Source: Paenibacillus sp.
Lineage (GTDB): Bacteria > Bacteroidota > Bacteroidia > Bacteroidales > Muribaculaceae
NCBI GenBank assembly: GCA_023663345.1
Contig: JAMPHR010000005.1
Span: 1-64,000 of the forward strand
Length of the DNA stretch: 64,000 bases
Reading direction: 5' to 3'
Every line of letters begins with the position of its first letter. The stretch's first letter is position 1. Position numbers and translations under genes: made by a program. Below, piece by piece: positions 17,874-27,413 of the stretch. Below the pieces are notes generated by a model. That model searched no databases and was not told where the DNA came from. It was given only the letters and a program-made list of their open reading frames with translations.

Positions 17874-19916
17874 TCACCCTATCTTGGAGCCGGGGGCGGT
17901 GGGGGCGGAGGGGGAGATCAGCACCAGCGAGCCGTCCTTGTCGACTGCCGAGAGGATCATGCCCTGAGACTCGATGCCCTTGAGCTTGCGCGGAGGGAGA
18001 TTGGCGATGAAGCATACCTGCTTGCCCACGAGGTCCTCGGGGTTGTAGTATTTGGCGATGCCCGACACGATGGTGCGCTTCTCCATGCCGTCGTCGATGA
18101 GGAAGCGGAGCAGTTTGTCGGCCTTGGGTACCTTGGTACACTCGAGCACGGTACCTACGCGGAGGTCGCTGCGGCAGAAGGTGTCGAAGTCCACATCCTC
18201 GGCCTGGGGCTCGGGACGCCATGCAGCTTCCTCGTTGGCTTTCTTGGTATCGAGCAGTTTCTGTACCTGGGTCTGGACAGTGGCATCCTCGATCTTCTCG
18301 AAGAGGAGTTCGGCCTGGCCGATCTCTTTGCCGTCGGCCACAAGATCGGTGTCTCCGAGCTTGTCCCAGCTCAGTGAGTCGAGACGGAGCATACCTGCGA
18401 GTTTTGCCGAGGTGTAGGGGATGAACGGCTCGAAGGCTATGGCAATGTTGGCGCATATCTGGAGCGCGATGTTGAGGATGGTGCCGGTACGGGCCATGTC
18501 GGTCTTGGCCACGCGCCACGGCTCGGTCTCCTGCAGGTAGCGGTTGCCCACGCGGGCTATTTCCATAGCCTGCTTGAGAGCCTCGCGGAAGTGGAATGTA
18601 TCGAGGGCCTCGGATTCGGCTCTCACGGCCGAGCGGATGTCCTCGAGGGCTTGACGGTCGGTGTCGGTGAGCTCGCCGGCCACGGGTACCATGCCACCGA
18701 AATATTTGTGGGTGAGCACGAGGGCGCGGTTGACAAAGTTGCCGAGGATGGCCACGAGCTCATTGTTGTTGCGGGCCTGGAAGTCGGTCCATGTGAAGTC
18801 GTTGTCCTTGGTCTCGGGAGCATTGGCTGTGAGCACGTAGCGGAGCACATCCTGCTTGCCGGGGAATTCCTGGAGATATTCGTGAAGCCATACGGCCCAG
18901 TTGCGGGAGGTCGAGATCTTGTCGCCCTCGAGGTTGAGGAACTCGTTGGCCGGTACATTGTCGGGGAGCTGGAAGTTGTCACCGTAGGCCATCAGCATAG
19001 CGGGGAACACGATGCAATGGAACACGATGTTGTCCTTACCGATGAAGTTGATGATACGTGTCTCGGGATCTTTCCAGTAACGTTCCCACGAGTCGGGGAG
19101 GAGTTCTTTGGTGTTGGATATATAGCCGATGGGAGCGTCAAACCACACGTAGAGCACCTTGCCCTCGGCACCCTCCACGGGTACGGGCACGCCCCAGTTG
19201 AGGTCGCGGCTCACAGCACGGGGCTGCAGGCCACCGTCGAGCCATGATTTGCACTGACCATACACGTTGGTCTTCCACTCCTTGTGGCCGTCGAGGATCC
19301 ATTTGCGCAGGTCGCCCTCCCACTTGTCGAGGGGGAGATACCAGTGGGTGGTCTCGCGCATCTTCACCGGCTCGCCGGTGAGGGCCGAGCAGGGGTTGAT
19401 GAGGTCGGTGACGTTGAGTGATGATCCGCAGGCCTCGCACTGGTCACCATAGGCACGCTCGTTGCCACACTTGGGGCAGGTGCCCACCACGTAACGGTCG
19501 GCAAGGAACTCGCCCCCCTTCTCGTCGTAGGGCTGGAGGGCTGTCTGTACGGTGAATTCCCCCTTGTCGTAGAGACGGCGGAAGAATTCCGATGCTGTGG
19601 CGTGATGGAGGTCGGAAGTGGTGCGGGAATAGATGTCAAACGACACTCCCAGCTCCTTGAGCGAGTCCTTGATGATATTATGGTAGCGGTCCACGATCTC
19701 CTGGGGGGTGACACCCTCCTTGCGGGCGCGCAGAGTGATGGGCACGCCATGCTCGTCGCTGCCGCCTATCATCACCACATCCTCACCCTTGAGACGTAAG
19801 TAACGGGCATAGATGTCGGCCGGGACATACACTCCGGCCAGATGGCCGATGTGTACAGGGCCGTTGGCGTAAGGGAGCGCGGTAGTGATGAGTGTGCGCT
19901 TGAATTTCTTTTCCAT
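17874..19916 (-). CDS. metG: Methionyl-tRNA synthetase
   Basis: Charges tRNA-Met with methionine. The 680 residues include the class I HIGH motif (22-25, in [11 protein letters not shown]), a zinc-binding knuckle ([18 protein letters not shown]), the KMSKS equivalent KISTS near residue 340, and a C-terminal EMAPII/Trbp111-type tRNA-binding domain (about 575-680, with [14 protein letters not shown]). All expected parts of the dimeric long form are present. A -7 box lies at 19942-19949. It is a single-gene unit between SusC and an M16 protease. Confidence 0.98.
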   Translation of the reverse strand: MEKKFKRTLITTALPYANGPVHIGHLAGVYVPADIYARYLRLKGEDVVMIGGSDEHGVPITLRARKEGVTPQEIVDRYHNIIKDSLKELGVSFDIYSRTTSDLHHATASEFFRRLYDKGEFTVQTALQPYDEKGGEFLADRYVVGTCPKCGNERAYGDQCEACGSSLNVTDLINPCSALTGEPVKMRETTHWYLPLDKWEGDLRKWILDGHKEWKTNVYGQCKSWLDGGLQPRAVSRDLNWGVPVPVEGAEGKVLYVWFDAPIGYISNTKELLPDSWERYWKDPETRIINFIGKDNIVFHCIVFPAMLMAYGDNFQLPDNVPANEFLNLEGDKISTSRNWAVWLHEYLQEFPGKQDVLRYVLTANAPETKDNDFTWTDFQARNNNELVAILGNFVNRALVLTHKYFGGMVPVAGELTDTDRQALEDIRSAVRAESEALDTFHFREALKQAMEIARVGNRYLQETEPWRVAKTDMARTGTILNIALQICANIAIAFEPFIPYTSAKLAGMLRLDSLSWDKLGDTDLVADGKEIGQAELLFEKIEDATVQTQVQKLLDTKKANEEAAWRPEPQAEDVDFDTFCRSDLRVGTVLECTKVPKADKLLRFLIDDGMEKRTIVSGIAKYYNPEDLVGKQVCFIANLPPRKLKGIESQGMILSAVDKDGSLVLISPSAPTAPGSKIG

Positions 19917-19941
19917 TTATATGTGATTAAATATTATGATG

Positions 19942-19949
19942 CAAAATTA
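19942..19949 (-). promoter_or_regulatory. -7 box for metG
   Basis: Minus-strand TAATTTTG located 25 bases upstream of the metG start. A TTTG at 19962-19965 is too close (12 bases) to be a good -33 element. Confidence 0.55.
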
Positions 19950-19975
19950 GTGTATATGCCTCAAATATACAAGAT

Positions 19976-21220
19976 TCACAGCAATGTAAGCCGTGACATG
20001 CCGAGCAACGAGCCGGCGGCCTCGCGCACGTCGGCGGGCGTGATGGCCCGGATAGCCTCGAGATGGCGTGCCGACGGGATCACCTCGTCACGGAACAGCA
20101 TGGCCCGTGCCATGCTCAATGCGCGTTGCTCGGTGTTGGTCGACGCGAGTGTGAGCTGGCCTATGTATTGCCGGCGTGCTTCATCGAGATGTCTCTGGGT
20201 CATGCACTCGTTGGCCTGTTTCTCAATGATTCCCTCAATGATCCTGCGGCAACGATCCACGTCGCCGGTGTCGCATCCGTAGTAGATGGTGAAGAGACCG
20301 GCATCGCTAAGTAATGAAGCCGAGGCGTCGACGGTGTACACCAATCCGCGACGCTCGCGCAGGGCCACGTTGAGCAGGGAGTTCATGCCCGGTCCGCCGA
20401 GTATATTGGTGAGCAGGGCCATGGCATGACGCCTGGGCGAATACATGTCGTGTATCCTTGCGCCGAGTATGGTGTGGGCCTGATGGGTACCTATCTCCTT
20501 CACCACATCTGCCTTGGCGGGGATTGGAGGTGGCGTTGTGGTCTTGCGTCCGGCTTCAACAGCCGTGATTACGGGGCTACTCTTGCGGAAGCATCGCGAA
20601 GCCACGCGCACCACGCGGTCGGGCTTTTCGGGGCCGGAGTAGAAGAACACCATGTTGGCCGGCGTGTAGTATTCATCGAGATAATTACGGCACACTTCGG
20701 TGGTGAGCCTGTCGATGCTCTCGCGGCTTCCGAGTATAGGGTGGGCGAGTGGGGAATCCGCGAATATCAGTTCATCGAAATCATCGAATATGCCTTCGGA
20801 GGGGATGTCGAGATAGGTGTCGATCTCATCGGCCACCACCTGACGCTCGCGGTCGATCTCCACCGTGGGAAACTGGGAGTTCTCCACAAGATCGGCTACC
20901 AGGTCGACAGCGCGTTCCAGATGTCCGGCCGGATAGGTGGTGTAGACCACGGTCTCCTCCTTGGTGGTATAGGCATTTAGTTCGCCCCCGATGCGCTCCA
21001 TGCGGTTGAGTATGTGCCATGACCGGCGACGCATAGTGCCCTTGAATATAGTATGCTCCACAAAGTGAGCCAGGCCGTAGTGTTCGGGCCTCTCGTCGCG
21101 GCTTCCGGCTCTTACAGCCACTCCGCAGTGTTCGGCCACGCTTCCCGGTCGGTGATGCATCACCACCCTAAGCCCCGACGGGAGGGTGGCGTAATGATAT
21201 TCGTTGTCGGTAGTGTCCAT
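19976..21220 (-). CDS. M16-family zinc metallopeptidase
   Basis: Processing-peptidase-like protein of 414 residues. The inverted zinc motif HxxEH is intact (His52, Glu55, His56 in AHFVEHTIFKGT) and the third ligand Glu132 lies exactly 76 residues later, as in the mitochondrial processing peptidase beta family. The C-terminal half is the M16_C domain, with LTNILGGPGMNSLLN and RRGLVYTVDA. There is no signal peptide, so it is probably cytoplasmic. Substrate is unknown. Its promoter lies so close to the start codon that the mRNA should be nearly leaderless. Confidence 0.93.
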   Translation of the reverse strand: MDTTDNEYHYATLPSGLRVVMHHRPGSVAEHCGVAVRAGSRDERPEHYGLAHFVEHTIFKGTMRRRSWHILNRMERIGGELNAYTTKEETVVYTTYPAGHLERAVDLVADLVENSQFPTVEIDRERQVVADEIDTYLDIPSEGIFDDFDELIFADSPLAHPILGSRESIDRLTTEVCRNYLDEYYTPANMVFFYSGPEKPDRVVRVASRCFRKSSPVITAVEAGRKTTTPPPIPAKADVVKEIGTHQAHTILGARIHDMYSPRRHAMALLTNILGGPGMNSLLNVALRERRGLVYTVDASASLLSDAGLFTIYYGCDTGDVDRCRRIIEGIIEKQANECMTQRHLDEARRQYIGQLTLASTNTEQRALSMARAMLFRDEVIPSARHLEAIRAITPADVREAAGSLLGMSRLTLL

Positions 21221-21227
21221 GGGAGTG

Positions 21228-21259
21228 CAAAGTTATGGATTTTTGCCTTCATGACCAAA
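21228..21259 (-). promoter_or_regulatory. Promoter of the M16 peptidase, next to the start codon
   Basis: On the minus strand TTTG (21256-21259) is separated by 20 bases from the -7 box TAACTTTG (21228-21235). Only seven bases lie between the -7 box and the ATG, so transcription should start at or next to the start codon. Confidence 0.75.
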
Positions 21260-21341
21260 TTGGAAGTTGACACGTCCTATAGTGTGCCGTGTAATAAGAA
21301 TGGTGATGCTACCGTGTTGGTTTTGATGATATTAGTGCCCG

Positions 21342-21635
21342 TAAGGCGCATTATTAGATATAAGAATCCGTATTATCGGAATTTAGTATTCAATGAAGTT
21401 GTAGTGTTTGAAAATCTGTCGAAAAAGTAGCATAATGGTGGCAAATTAGGCCAATTCGTGACAGATGAAATGTTAAAACGATGCTCTGTTAACATTTATT
21501 GACATAATATATTTTAACACGTATTTAAAGATTATTACTTTTGCGCCCAAATCATTTATTAAAGTGTAATCTTTCCATAAGAATTATATACAAATCTTCA
21601 TAATAACACCTGTAAACTTCCTATAATGCGCCTTA
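21342..21635. repeat. 13-bp inverted repeat pair flanking a promoter
   Basis: TAAGGCGCATTAT at 21342-21354 and its exact reverse complement at 21623-21635, 268 bases apart. The pair brackets the -7 box of the SusC gene. A role as regulator sites is possible; chance cannot be excluded. Confidence 0.45.
21536..21543 (+). promoter_or_regulatory. -7 box for the second SusC/SusD operon
   Basis: TACTTTTG fits TAnnTTTG. No convincing -33 TTTG lies 17-23 bases upstream. The start codon at 21736 is 192 bases away, leaving room for leader regulation. Confidence 0.5.
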
Positions 21636-21735
21636 TCATCATATTGGATTCCGGCGTGGGGAAGTCTGCGATACATTCCAATAAGTACATAAATACACTA
21701 TCATCTATTATTCTAACTACATTTATTTATCAAGT

Positions 21736-24700
21736 ATGAAAAAATTGTTTCTTCTACTTGTGGCCGTCATCACGATGAGCCTCACCGCTCTGGCTCAGGA
21801 CCAGAAGGTAAGGGGTATAGTGTTTGGCGTTTACAACGGTACTGAACCTCTGGTAGGAGCTACCGTCAAGGGAGTAGGGACCAATGTCGGTGTCACTACC
21901 GATATCAATGGTGTCTTTGACATCATGCTCCCCGTTACAGTAAAGAAAATCCAGGTGTCATACGTGGGTATGCGTACCCAGGAGTTTGACATCACTCCCG
22001 GACAGGAAATGGTGGTCACTCTCGAGGGCGAGACCTCTCTTGACGAGGTTGTGGTGACAGCATTCGGTGTAAAGCGTGACCGTAAAGGTCTCGGATATGC
22101 CGTGCAGGATCTTAAGGCTGACGACCTTAACACGGCCGGAACAACATCGCTCTCAAGCGCCATGCAAGGCAAACTGTCGGGTGTGGAGATACGTCCGTCA
22201 TCGGGTGCTCCCGGTGCCTCAAGCAACATCACCATCCGTGGCGTGCGCTCATTCTCAGGCAACAACGCACCTCTGTATGTGATCGACGGTATGCCTATCG
22301 AATCGACCCCCGACGTGGTGCAGACCGCCAACGGCATGGTGACAGATGCAAGCTATGCTGACCGTAGCATCGATATCAACCCTGACGACATTGAGTCGAT
22401 CAACGTGCTCAAGGGCCAGGCCGCAGCCGCCCTCTACGGTATCCGTGCCACCAATGGCGTGATCGTGATCACCACCAAGCGTGGCGGAGGTCTCCAGTCG
22501 TCCAAGCCTCTGATCACAGTGTCGACCGACCTCTCGTCCGAGCGCATCTCGCGTAAATTCAAGCATCAGGATGTGTATGCCCAGGGTATGGGCGGAGAGT
22601 ACAACCCTACTGCCTCGATGACATGGGGTCCGAAGATCTCCGAGCTGCCCAACGATGCTACCTATGGCGGTAATACCGATAACAAGTACACCCAGCTGTA
22701 CGGCAAGCATCCCGGCATGTATTACAGCACCAAGCGTGCTCTTGCAGGTCTCGACGGATGGACCTCGCCGCAGATTTATGACAATGTGGGCGATTTCTTC
22801 TCCAACGGATTCACCGAAAATGCCAATTTCTCGATTTCGCAGCGCACTGACCGCACCTCGTATGCTTTCGGCCTGAACAACTCCCACCAGGATGGTGTGG
22901 TGAAGAATACCGGCCTTGACCGTTGGGGCGCACGTGGCGCACTCGACTGGTACATCAACAAGGAGTGGAAGCTCGGTTTCACAGCCAACTATGTACACAC
23001 CAATATCCGCACAGCTCCCCAGGCCAACTCGGGTATCGTGAACGTGGTGTACTCCGCTCCCGCCGAGTATGATCTCAAGGGGATACCCTCGTCAGTGCCC
23101 GGAGATCCCTCCCAGCAGACATCGTTCCGCTCAACCAGCTTCAACAACCCCTACTGGTGGGCTGAGAACAACTCCTACAGACAGTCTACCCAGCGATTCT
23201 TCGGTAACGCATACGTGGAATACCGTCCCAATATCAACTGGGGGGACAATTATGATCTCGTGATCAAGGAGCAGATGGGTATCGATGCCTACACCTCGCG
23301 TTACTCCAATATCCAGGAGGTAGGCTCGGCCGGCAATGCTTCAGGTTATATCGAGAACGAGAGCTATACCCGCCAGATATTCAACAACCTTATCACGGCC
23401 AACTTCACCGCTGAATTTGGTGCCGACCGTGAGTGGAACTTCGGTCTGCTCGTGGGTAATGAGATCAACAACGATCATCTCACCGCCACCGATTATATCG
23501 GTTCGGGCCTTGCTTTCTACGGCCAGCCTACCATCGGCAACTGCGCTACCCTCACCTATGGATATGAGGCTCCCGCCCAGGACCGCACAGTGGGTCTGTT
23601 CTTCAACGCATCGGCATCGTGGCGCGACATGCTGTTCCTGAATGTGACCGGACGTAACGACTGGGTATCTTCCATGCCCAACGGCAACCGCTCGTTCTTC
23701 TATCCCTCGGTATCGCTCGCATGGGTGTTCACCGAGCTCGAGGCTCTGAAAGGTAACAATATCCTCACCTTCGGTAAGGTGCGCACCTCGTATGCCGAGG
23801 TAGGCCAGGCCGGAGCATACGTCAACAACTTCGCTTACACTCCATCCTACGGCGGTGGATTCTATGCCTTTTACCCCGTGAACTACCCCATCAAGGGTGT
23901 GACATCGTTTGTGCCTTACTGGCGTGAGTATGACCCCAACCTCAAGCCTCAGACCACCAAGAACTATGAGCTGGGTCTCGACCTGCGTCTCTGGAACGAC
24001 CGTGTGAAGTTTGAGTATACCTACTCTTATCAGGATGTGCGCGACCAGATATTCCAGGTGCCCATGGACGGAGCAACCGGTTACCAGAGCATCATGACCA
24101 ACGGCGGTCGCATCACCACCAACACCCATGAGATCAATGCGTCGGTGACAGCCTACACTTCCAAGGATATCGACGTGGAGGTGGGTCTGAACTGGACCAA
24201 GTACAAGTCTATGGTCAAGGAGCTGGCCCCCGGCGTGGACAACATCATGCTCGGCGGATTCGTTGAGCCTCAGGTACGTGCCTACACCGGTTACGGTTAT
24301 CCCGTAATATTCGGTAACTCGTTCCTGCGCGATGATGCCACCGGTCTCATGATACTCGATTCCGACGGTCTGCCCATGACCAACGGTGAGTCAACCGTAA
24401 TCGGCGAGTGTACACCCGACTTCAATATGGGATGGAGCACCAATATCCGCTACAAGCGCTTCAACCTCTCCACAACATGGAGCTGGCAGAAGGGCGGACA
24501 GATGTATCACGGCACCTATGGCACAATGCAGATGTTCGGTGCCACCACCGAGTCTATCAACCGCGACGTGCCTCTCCACGTGGTAGGTATCGACTATGAG
24601 ACAGGAAACCGTGTGGAGCATGATGTCGACCTGTATGACTGGAACCAGATATACTATGACATTTCCGAGTCGATGATCGTTGACACCGATTTTGTCAAGC

Positions 24701-24912
24701 TCCGTGACATCACACTCACTTACCGTCTGCCCCGCATAGCAGGATTTGACATCAGCGTGTCAGGCTTTGCCCGCAATGTACTCGTGTGGGCCAAGATGAA
24801 GGATTTCGATCCCGAATCATCGGTGGGCAACAACAACGCCGGCGGTTATTTCGAGCGTTACTCGCTCCCCAACACCGCATCATTCGGCGGAGGTCTCAAG
24901 CTCACATTCTGA
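21736..24912 (+). CDS. SusC/RagA-family TonB-dependent transporter
   Basis: Outer-membrane transporter, 1058 residues, signal peptide ending SLTALAQ. A carboxypeptidase-regulatory-like domain (about 25-100) is followed by the TonB-box-like LDEVVVTAFGVKR, a plug domain (about 115-230; GAPGASSNITIRG, YVIDGMPI) and a barrel ending TASFGGGLKLTF. The barrel carries the usual NDWVSSMPNGNRSFFYPSVSLAW-type segment (conserved from RNDW onwards). It pairs with the SusD-like gene 57 bases downstream. The locus has no hydrolase, sulfatase or regulator, so the nutrient is unknown. Confidence 0.95.
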   Translation: MKKLFLLLVAVITMSLTALAQDQKVRGIVFGVYNGTEPLVGATVKGVGTNVGVTTDINGVFDIMLPVTVKKIQVSYVGMRTQEFDITPGQEMVVTLEGETSLDEVVVTAFGVKRDRKGLGYAVQDLKADDLNTAGTTSLSSAMQGKLSGVEIRPSSGAPGASSNITIRGVRSFSGNNAPLYVIDGMPIESTPDVVQTANGMVTDASYADRSIDINPDDIESINVLKGQAAAALYGIRATNGVIVITTKRGGGLQSSKPLITVSTDLSSERISRKFKHQDVYAQGMGGEYNPTASMTWGPKISELPNDATYGGNTDNKYTQLYGKHPGMYYSTKRALAGLDGWTSPQIYDNVGDFFSNGFTENANFSISQRTDRTSYAFGLNNSHQDGVVKNTGLDRWGARGALDWYINKEWKLGFTANYVHTNIRTAPQANSGIVNVVYSAPAEYDLKGIPSSVPGDPSQQTSFRSTSFNNPYWWAENNSYRQSTQRFFGNAYVEYRPNINWGDNYDLVIKEQMGIDAYTSRYSNIQEVGSAGNASGYIENESYTRQIFNNLITANFTAEFGADREWNFGLLVGNEINNDHLTATDYIGSGLAFYGQPTIGNCATLTYGYEAPAQDRTVGLFFNASASWRDMLFLNVTGRNDWVSSMPNGNRSFFYPSVSLAWVFTELEALKGNNILTFGKVRTSYAEVGQAGAYVNNFAYTPSYGGGFYAFYPVNYPIKGVTSFVPYWREYDPNLKPQTTKNYELGLDLRLWNDRVKFEYTYSYQDVRDQIFQVPMDGATGYQSIMTNGGRITTNTHEINASVTAYTSKDIDVEVGLNWTKYKSMVKELAPGVDNIMLGGFVEPQVRAYTGYGYPVIFGNSFLRDDATGLMILDSDGLPMTNGESTVIGECTPDFNMGWSTNIRYKRFNLSTTWSWQKGGQMYHGTYGTMQMFGATTESINRDVPLHVVGIDYETGNRVEHDVDLYDWNQIYYDISESMIVDTDFVKLRDITLTYRLPRIAGFDISVSGFARNVLVWAKMKDFDPESSVGNNNAGGYFERYSLPNTASFGGGLKLTF

Positions 24913-24969
24913 TAATGCGCGCAAATGTTTTCTCATATTCACAACATAGACATATCTCATAAAATAAAG

Positions 24970-26511
24970 ATGAAACTATATAGAATCCTACCCGTCGTCG
25001 CACTCCTCCTCGCATCGTCGTGTTCCGAGGACGAGATGGACCGCATAAACACTGATAACGGCAATCCGCCCGTCGGTGTGATCAACGGCCGTCTCATGAT
25101 CACCGATGCCATCACATCGACAGGTTTCTCCACCGTAAGCGGTGACTATTCCTATTATTCGTCGGTCTACTGCGAGCAGATATTCGGAACCGGTAACAAC
25201 CAGTTCAAGAATGCCGAGCTGCGCCAGCTCTCGGAGGTGGCCGGATCATCGACCTTCAACAATGCCTGGAACAGCGTGTATGCCAATCTCCTTACCATAA
25301 AGACCATCATGGCCAAGTGTGAGGAGGGTGGTACCAATGCCGGACAGAAGGACCTCCTCGGTATGGCCCAGGTGCTCGCCGCCATGAACTGGGGTGTGCT
25401 CACCGATATGCACGGCGACATCCCTTGCTCCGAGGCTCTTCAGGGCGGTGCATTGATGCAGCCCAAGCTGGATGCCCAGAAGGATATATACGACAAAATC
25501 TTCACCTTGCTCGACGGAGCCATCGCCAATCTCACCGATGCTGTGGCCGAAGGTATGGACAATGTGGGCGATCAGGATATCCTCTATGGCAATGACAATG
25601 CCAAGTGGCTTGCCGCCGCACATGCTGTGAAGGCCCGCTACAAGCTCCACATGATGATACGCGACACCAATGCCGCCGCCGAGGCTCTCTCTGAGGCCAA
25701 GGCTGCCATCGCGGCCGGTTTCGAGGGTATGACCCTTGACATATACGATGGCACAGAGTCGCTCATGACCCCCTGGGCTGCCTTCCAGTACAGCCGCGAC
25801 TATTGCGCTTGTTCGACCACCGTGCAGTCGCTCCTCCAGGACCGTCAGGATCCCCGCGAGAACATATACATATATTATTATAGCGCCGGCGAGGCTCTCG
25901 ATCCCTCCGATCCTGATTATTATGCACCCCTTTGCGGAACTCCGGGCGACGAGTCCCAGGCTACAGCCTCGGGCGCATGGGACCTGAGCGCACCCAAATG
26001 GATCGCATACAATGCCGCCGGAACTTACCCTATGTATCCTGCCGCAACCACCCAGCTGATGTCGCTCGCCGAGGTTAACTTCATCATCGCCGAGCTCGAG
26101 GCCCGCAACGGTGACGATTGCACCCAGGCTCTGACCGATGCTGTGGAGGCCAGCTTTGCCGACACCAAGGCCTTCGGTACTGTAGCGATGACCGCAGCAG
26201 ACTATGTGGCAAGTCTGTCGTCTCGCCTCTCGGCCGATGCCGTAAAGGAGGTGATGGTACAGAAGTATCTTTCACAGTGCCGCAATGAGCAGGTGGAGAC
26301 ATTCAATGACCTGCGCCGTTGCAAGGCTCTCAATGAGACTTTCGTGGCCATGACCAATCCCAAGAATGTAAACGGCTCGTCCAACCGCTGGCCGTTGCGT
26401 CTGCCATACGGAAACTCGGGCGTATCGTCCAACCCCAATGTGCGTGCCGCATACGGTGACGGACTCTATGTATTCTCCGAGCCGGTGTGGATATTCGGTG
26501 GAACCCGATAA
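24970..26511 (+). CDS. SusD-like outer-membrane lipoprotein (SusD-like_2 type)
   Basis: Lipoprotein of 513 residues from the ATG at 24970. This start gives a clean lipobox (MKLYRILPVVALLLASSC, Cys18); an upstream ATG at 24925 would bury it. The body resembles the SusD-like_2 family that pairs with SusC channels often linked to peptides or unknown substrates: NAWNSVYANLLTIKTIMAK near the N-terminus and EVMVQKYLSQCRNEQVETF near the C-terminus. It should cap the SusC channel encoded just upstream. Hairpins follow the stop codon. Confidence 0.9.
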   Translation: MKLYRILPVVALLLASSCSEDEMDRINTDNGNPPVGVINGRLMITDAITSTGFSTVSGDYSYYSSVYCEQIFGTGNNQFKNAELRQLSEVAGSSTFNNAWNSVYANLLTIKTIMAKCEEGGTNAGQKDLLGMAQVLAAMNWGVLTDMHGDIPCSEALQGGALMQPKLDAQKDIYDKIFTLLDGAIANLTDAVAEGMDNVGDQDILYGNDNAKWLAAAHAVKARYKLHMMIRDTNAAAEALSEAKAAIAAGFEGMTLDIYDGTESLMTPWAAFQYSRDYCACSTTVQSLLQDRQDPRENIYIYYYSAGEALDPSDPDYYAPLCGTPGDESQATASGAWDLSAPKWIAYNAAGTYPMYPAATTQLMSLAEVNFIIAELEARNGDDCTQALTDAVEASFADTKAFGTVAMTAADYVASLSSRLSADAVKEVMVQKYLSQCRNEQVETFNDLRRCKALNETFVAMTNPKNVNGSSNRWPLRLPYGNSGVSSNPNVRAAYGDGLYVFSEPVWIFGGTR

Positions 26512-26528
26512 TCTCAAAACATGATAGA

Positions 26529-26594
26529 AGGCCGTATTCTGCCGGCCTCTGACAAACCTATAGCGGGGCGTGTCCGATGGTGACACGTCCCGCT
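26529..26594 (+). terminator. Two hairpins after the SusD-like gene
   Basis: A short GC stem (26529-26534 with 26543-26548) is followed by a 13-bp stem with one wobble position (26562-26574 with 26582-26594). Neither has a strong T-run, but both lie directly past the operon end. Confidence 0.5.
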
Positions 26595-26630
26595 TGTCAT
26601 ATATGGTTGCTTAACAAACAGCCGGATACA

Positions 26631-26660
26631 AAAAAGACATCCGATAAAAGATCGGATGTC
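26631..26660 (-). terminator. Terminator of rubrerythrin
   Basis: A perfect 10-bp stem (26636-26645 with 26651-26660, arm GACATCCGAT) and five-base loop is followed on the minus strand by TTTTTTG. It lies 35 bases past the rubrerythrin stop. Confidence 0.8.
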
Positions 26661-26694
26661 CAAGTATATTCAGGTTAAGATAAATTGGTTTCGA

Positions 26695-27282
26695 TTATTC
26701 GATATCCAGAGCCTTGTAGTGCTGGTAGGGATGATCGCAAGCGGGACATACCTTTGGGGGCTCGGTGCCCTCGAAGATGTAACCACACACGAGGCACTGC
26801 CACTTGATGGGTTTCTCACGTTTCCACACGGTGCCGTCCTTAACCTGTTTCAGATAGGTCTCGAAACGCTCGCGGTGATGATTCTCGATCTCGGCGATGG
26901 CACGGAAATGCTCGGCGATCTCGGGGAATCCCTCCTCATCGGCAACCTTGGCCGATGCCTGATATTGTTCTACACCCTCCACCATCTCTTCATGAGCGGC
27001 AGTGGCGAGGTTGGAGGCTGTATCGCCTATCACACCGGCATCTACGCTCACTCCGCAGTCCACCTGGCCGCCTTCTAGATACTTGAAGAATATCTTGGCG
27101 TGACGTAGCTCATTGTCGGCTGTCTCCTGGAATACTTCCTGGATGGGGAAATAGCTTTCCTTCTCGGCCTGGGATGCATAGAATACGTAGCGTGAGTATG
27201 CTGTTGACTCGCTCACATAGGCATTTACAAGATTCTGTTCGGTCTTGGTGCCCTTGATGGATTTGGATTTTTTAGCTGTCAT
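26695..27282 (-). CDS. rbr: Rubrerythrin
   Basis: Non-haem iron peroxidase that removes hydrogen peroxide in anaerobes. The 195 residues comprise a ferritin-like diiron domain (ligand segments ELRHAKIFF and EIENHHRERF) and a C-terminal rubredoxin-like iron site with two CxxC pairs (CLVCGYIF and CPACDHP, about residues 160-185). Length and order are typical. It is a monocistronic gene between two terminators; the promoter was not identified. Confidence 0.96.
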   Translation of the reverse strand: MTAKKSKSIKGTKTEQNLVNAYVSESTAYSRYVFYASQAEKESYFPIQEVFQETADNELRHAKIFFKYLEGGQVDCGVSVDAGVIGDTASNLATAAHEEMVEGVEQYQASAKVADEEGFPEIAEHFRAIAEIENHHRERFETYLKQVKDGTVWKREKPIKWQCLVCGYIFEGTEPPKVCPACDHPYQHYKALDIE

Positions 27283-27332
27283 ATCGTAAAAGAATGTTTA
27301 AGTTTAGTCTCTGTGTTTGTTACGATATAACA

Positions 27333-27368
27333 ACCCTCCCGGGCATAAGGTTCTATGCCCGGGAGGGT
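27333..27368 (-). terminator. 14-bp stem terminator
   Basis: Bases 27333-27346 pair perfectly with 27355-27368 around an eight-base loop (arm ACCCTCCCGGGCAT). It lies 45 bases past the stop of the beta-barrel gene and upstream of rubrerythrin, separating the two units. The following T-run is weak. Confidence 0.7.
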
Positions 27369-27413
27369 AAATCTTGTGTAGGGTCAGCAATGTGGCCGAC
27401 GACTAAGAGATGA

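Larger units (their letters stand above)
21221..21735. other. Long intergenic region between divergent genes
   Basis: No gene is supported here; an in-frame stretch overlapping the M16 gene reads as antisense noise. It contains the M16 promoter, a -7 box for the SusC gene (21536-21543) and a 13-bp inverted repeat pair (21342-21354 and 21623-21635) that flanks that box. The predicted SusC leader is long, nearly 190 nt. Confidence 0.6.

Noticed and set aside
21053-21430. Plus-strand frame covering the M16 gene start and the intergenic region
   Set aside because: Half is antisense to the protease and the rest crosses its promoter; no homology.
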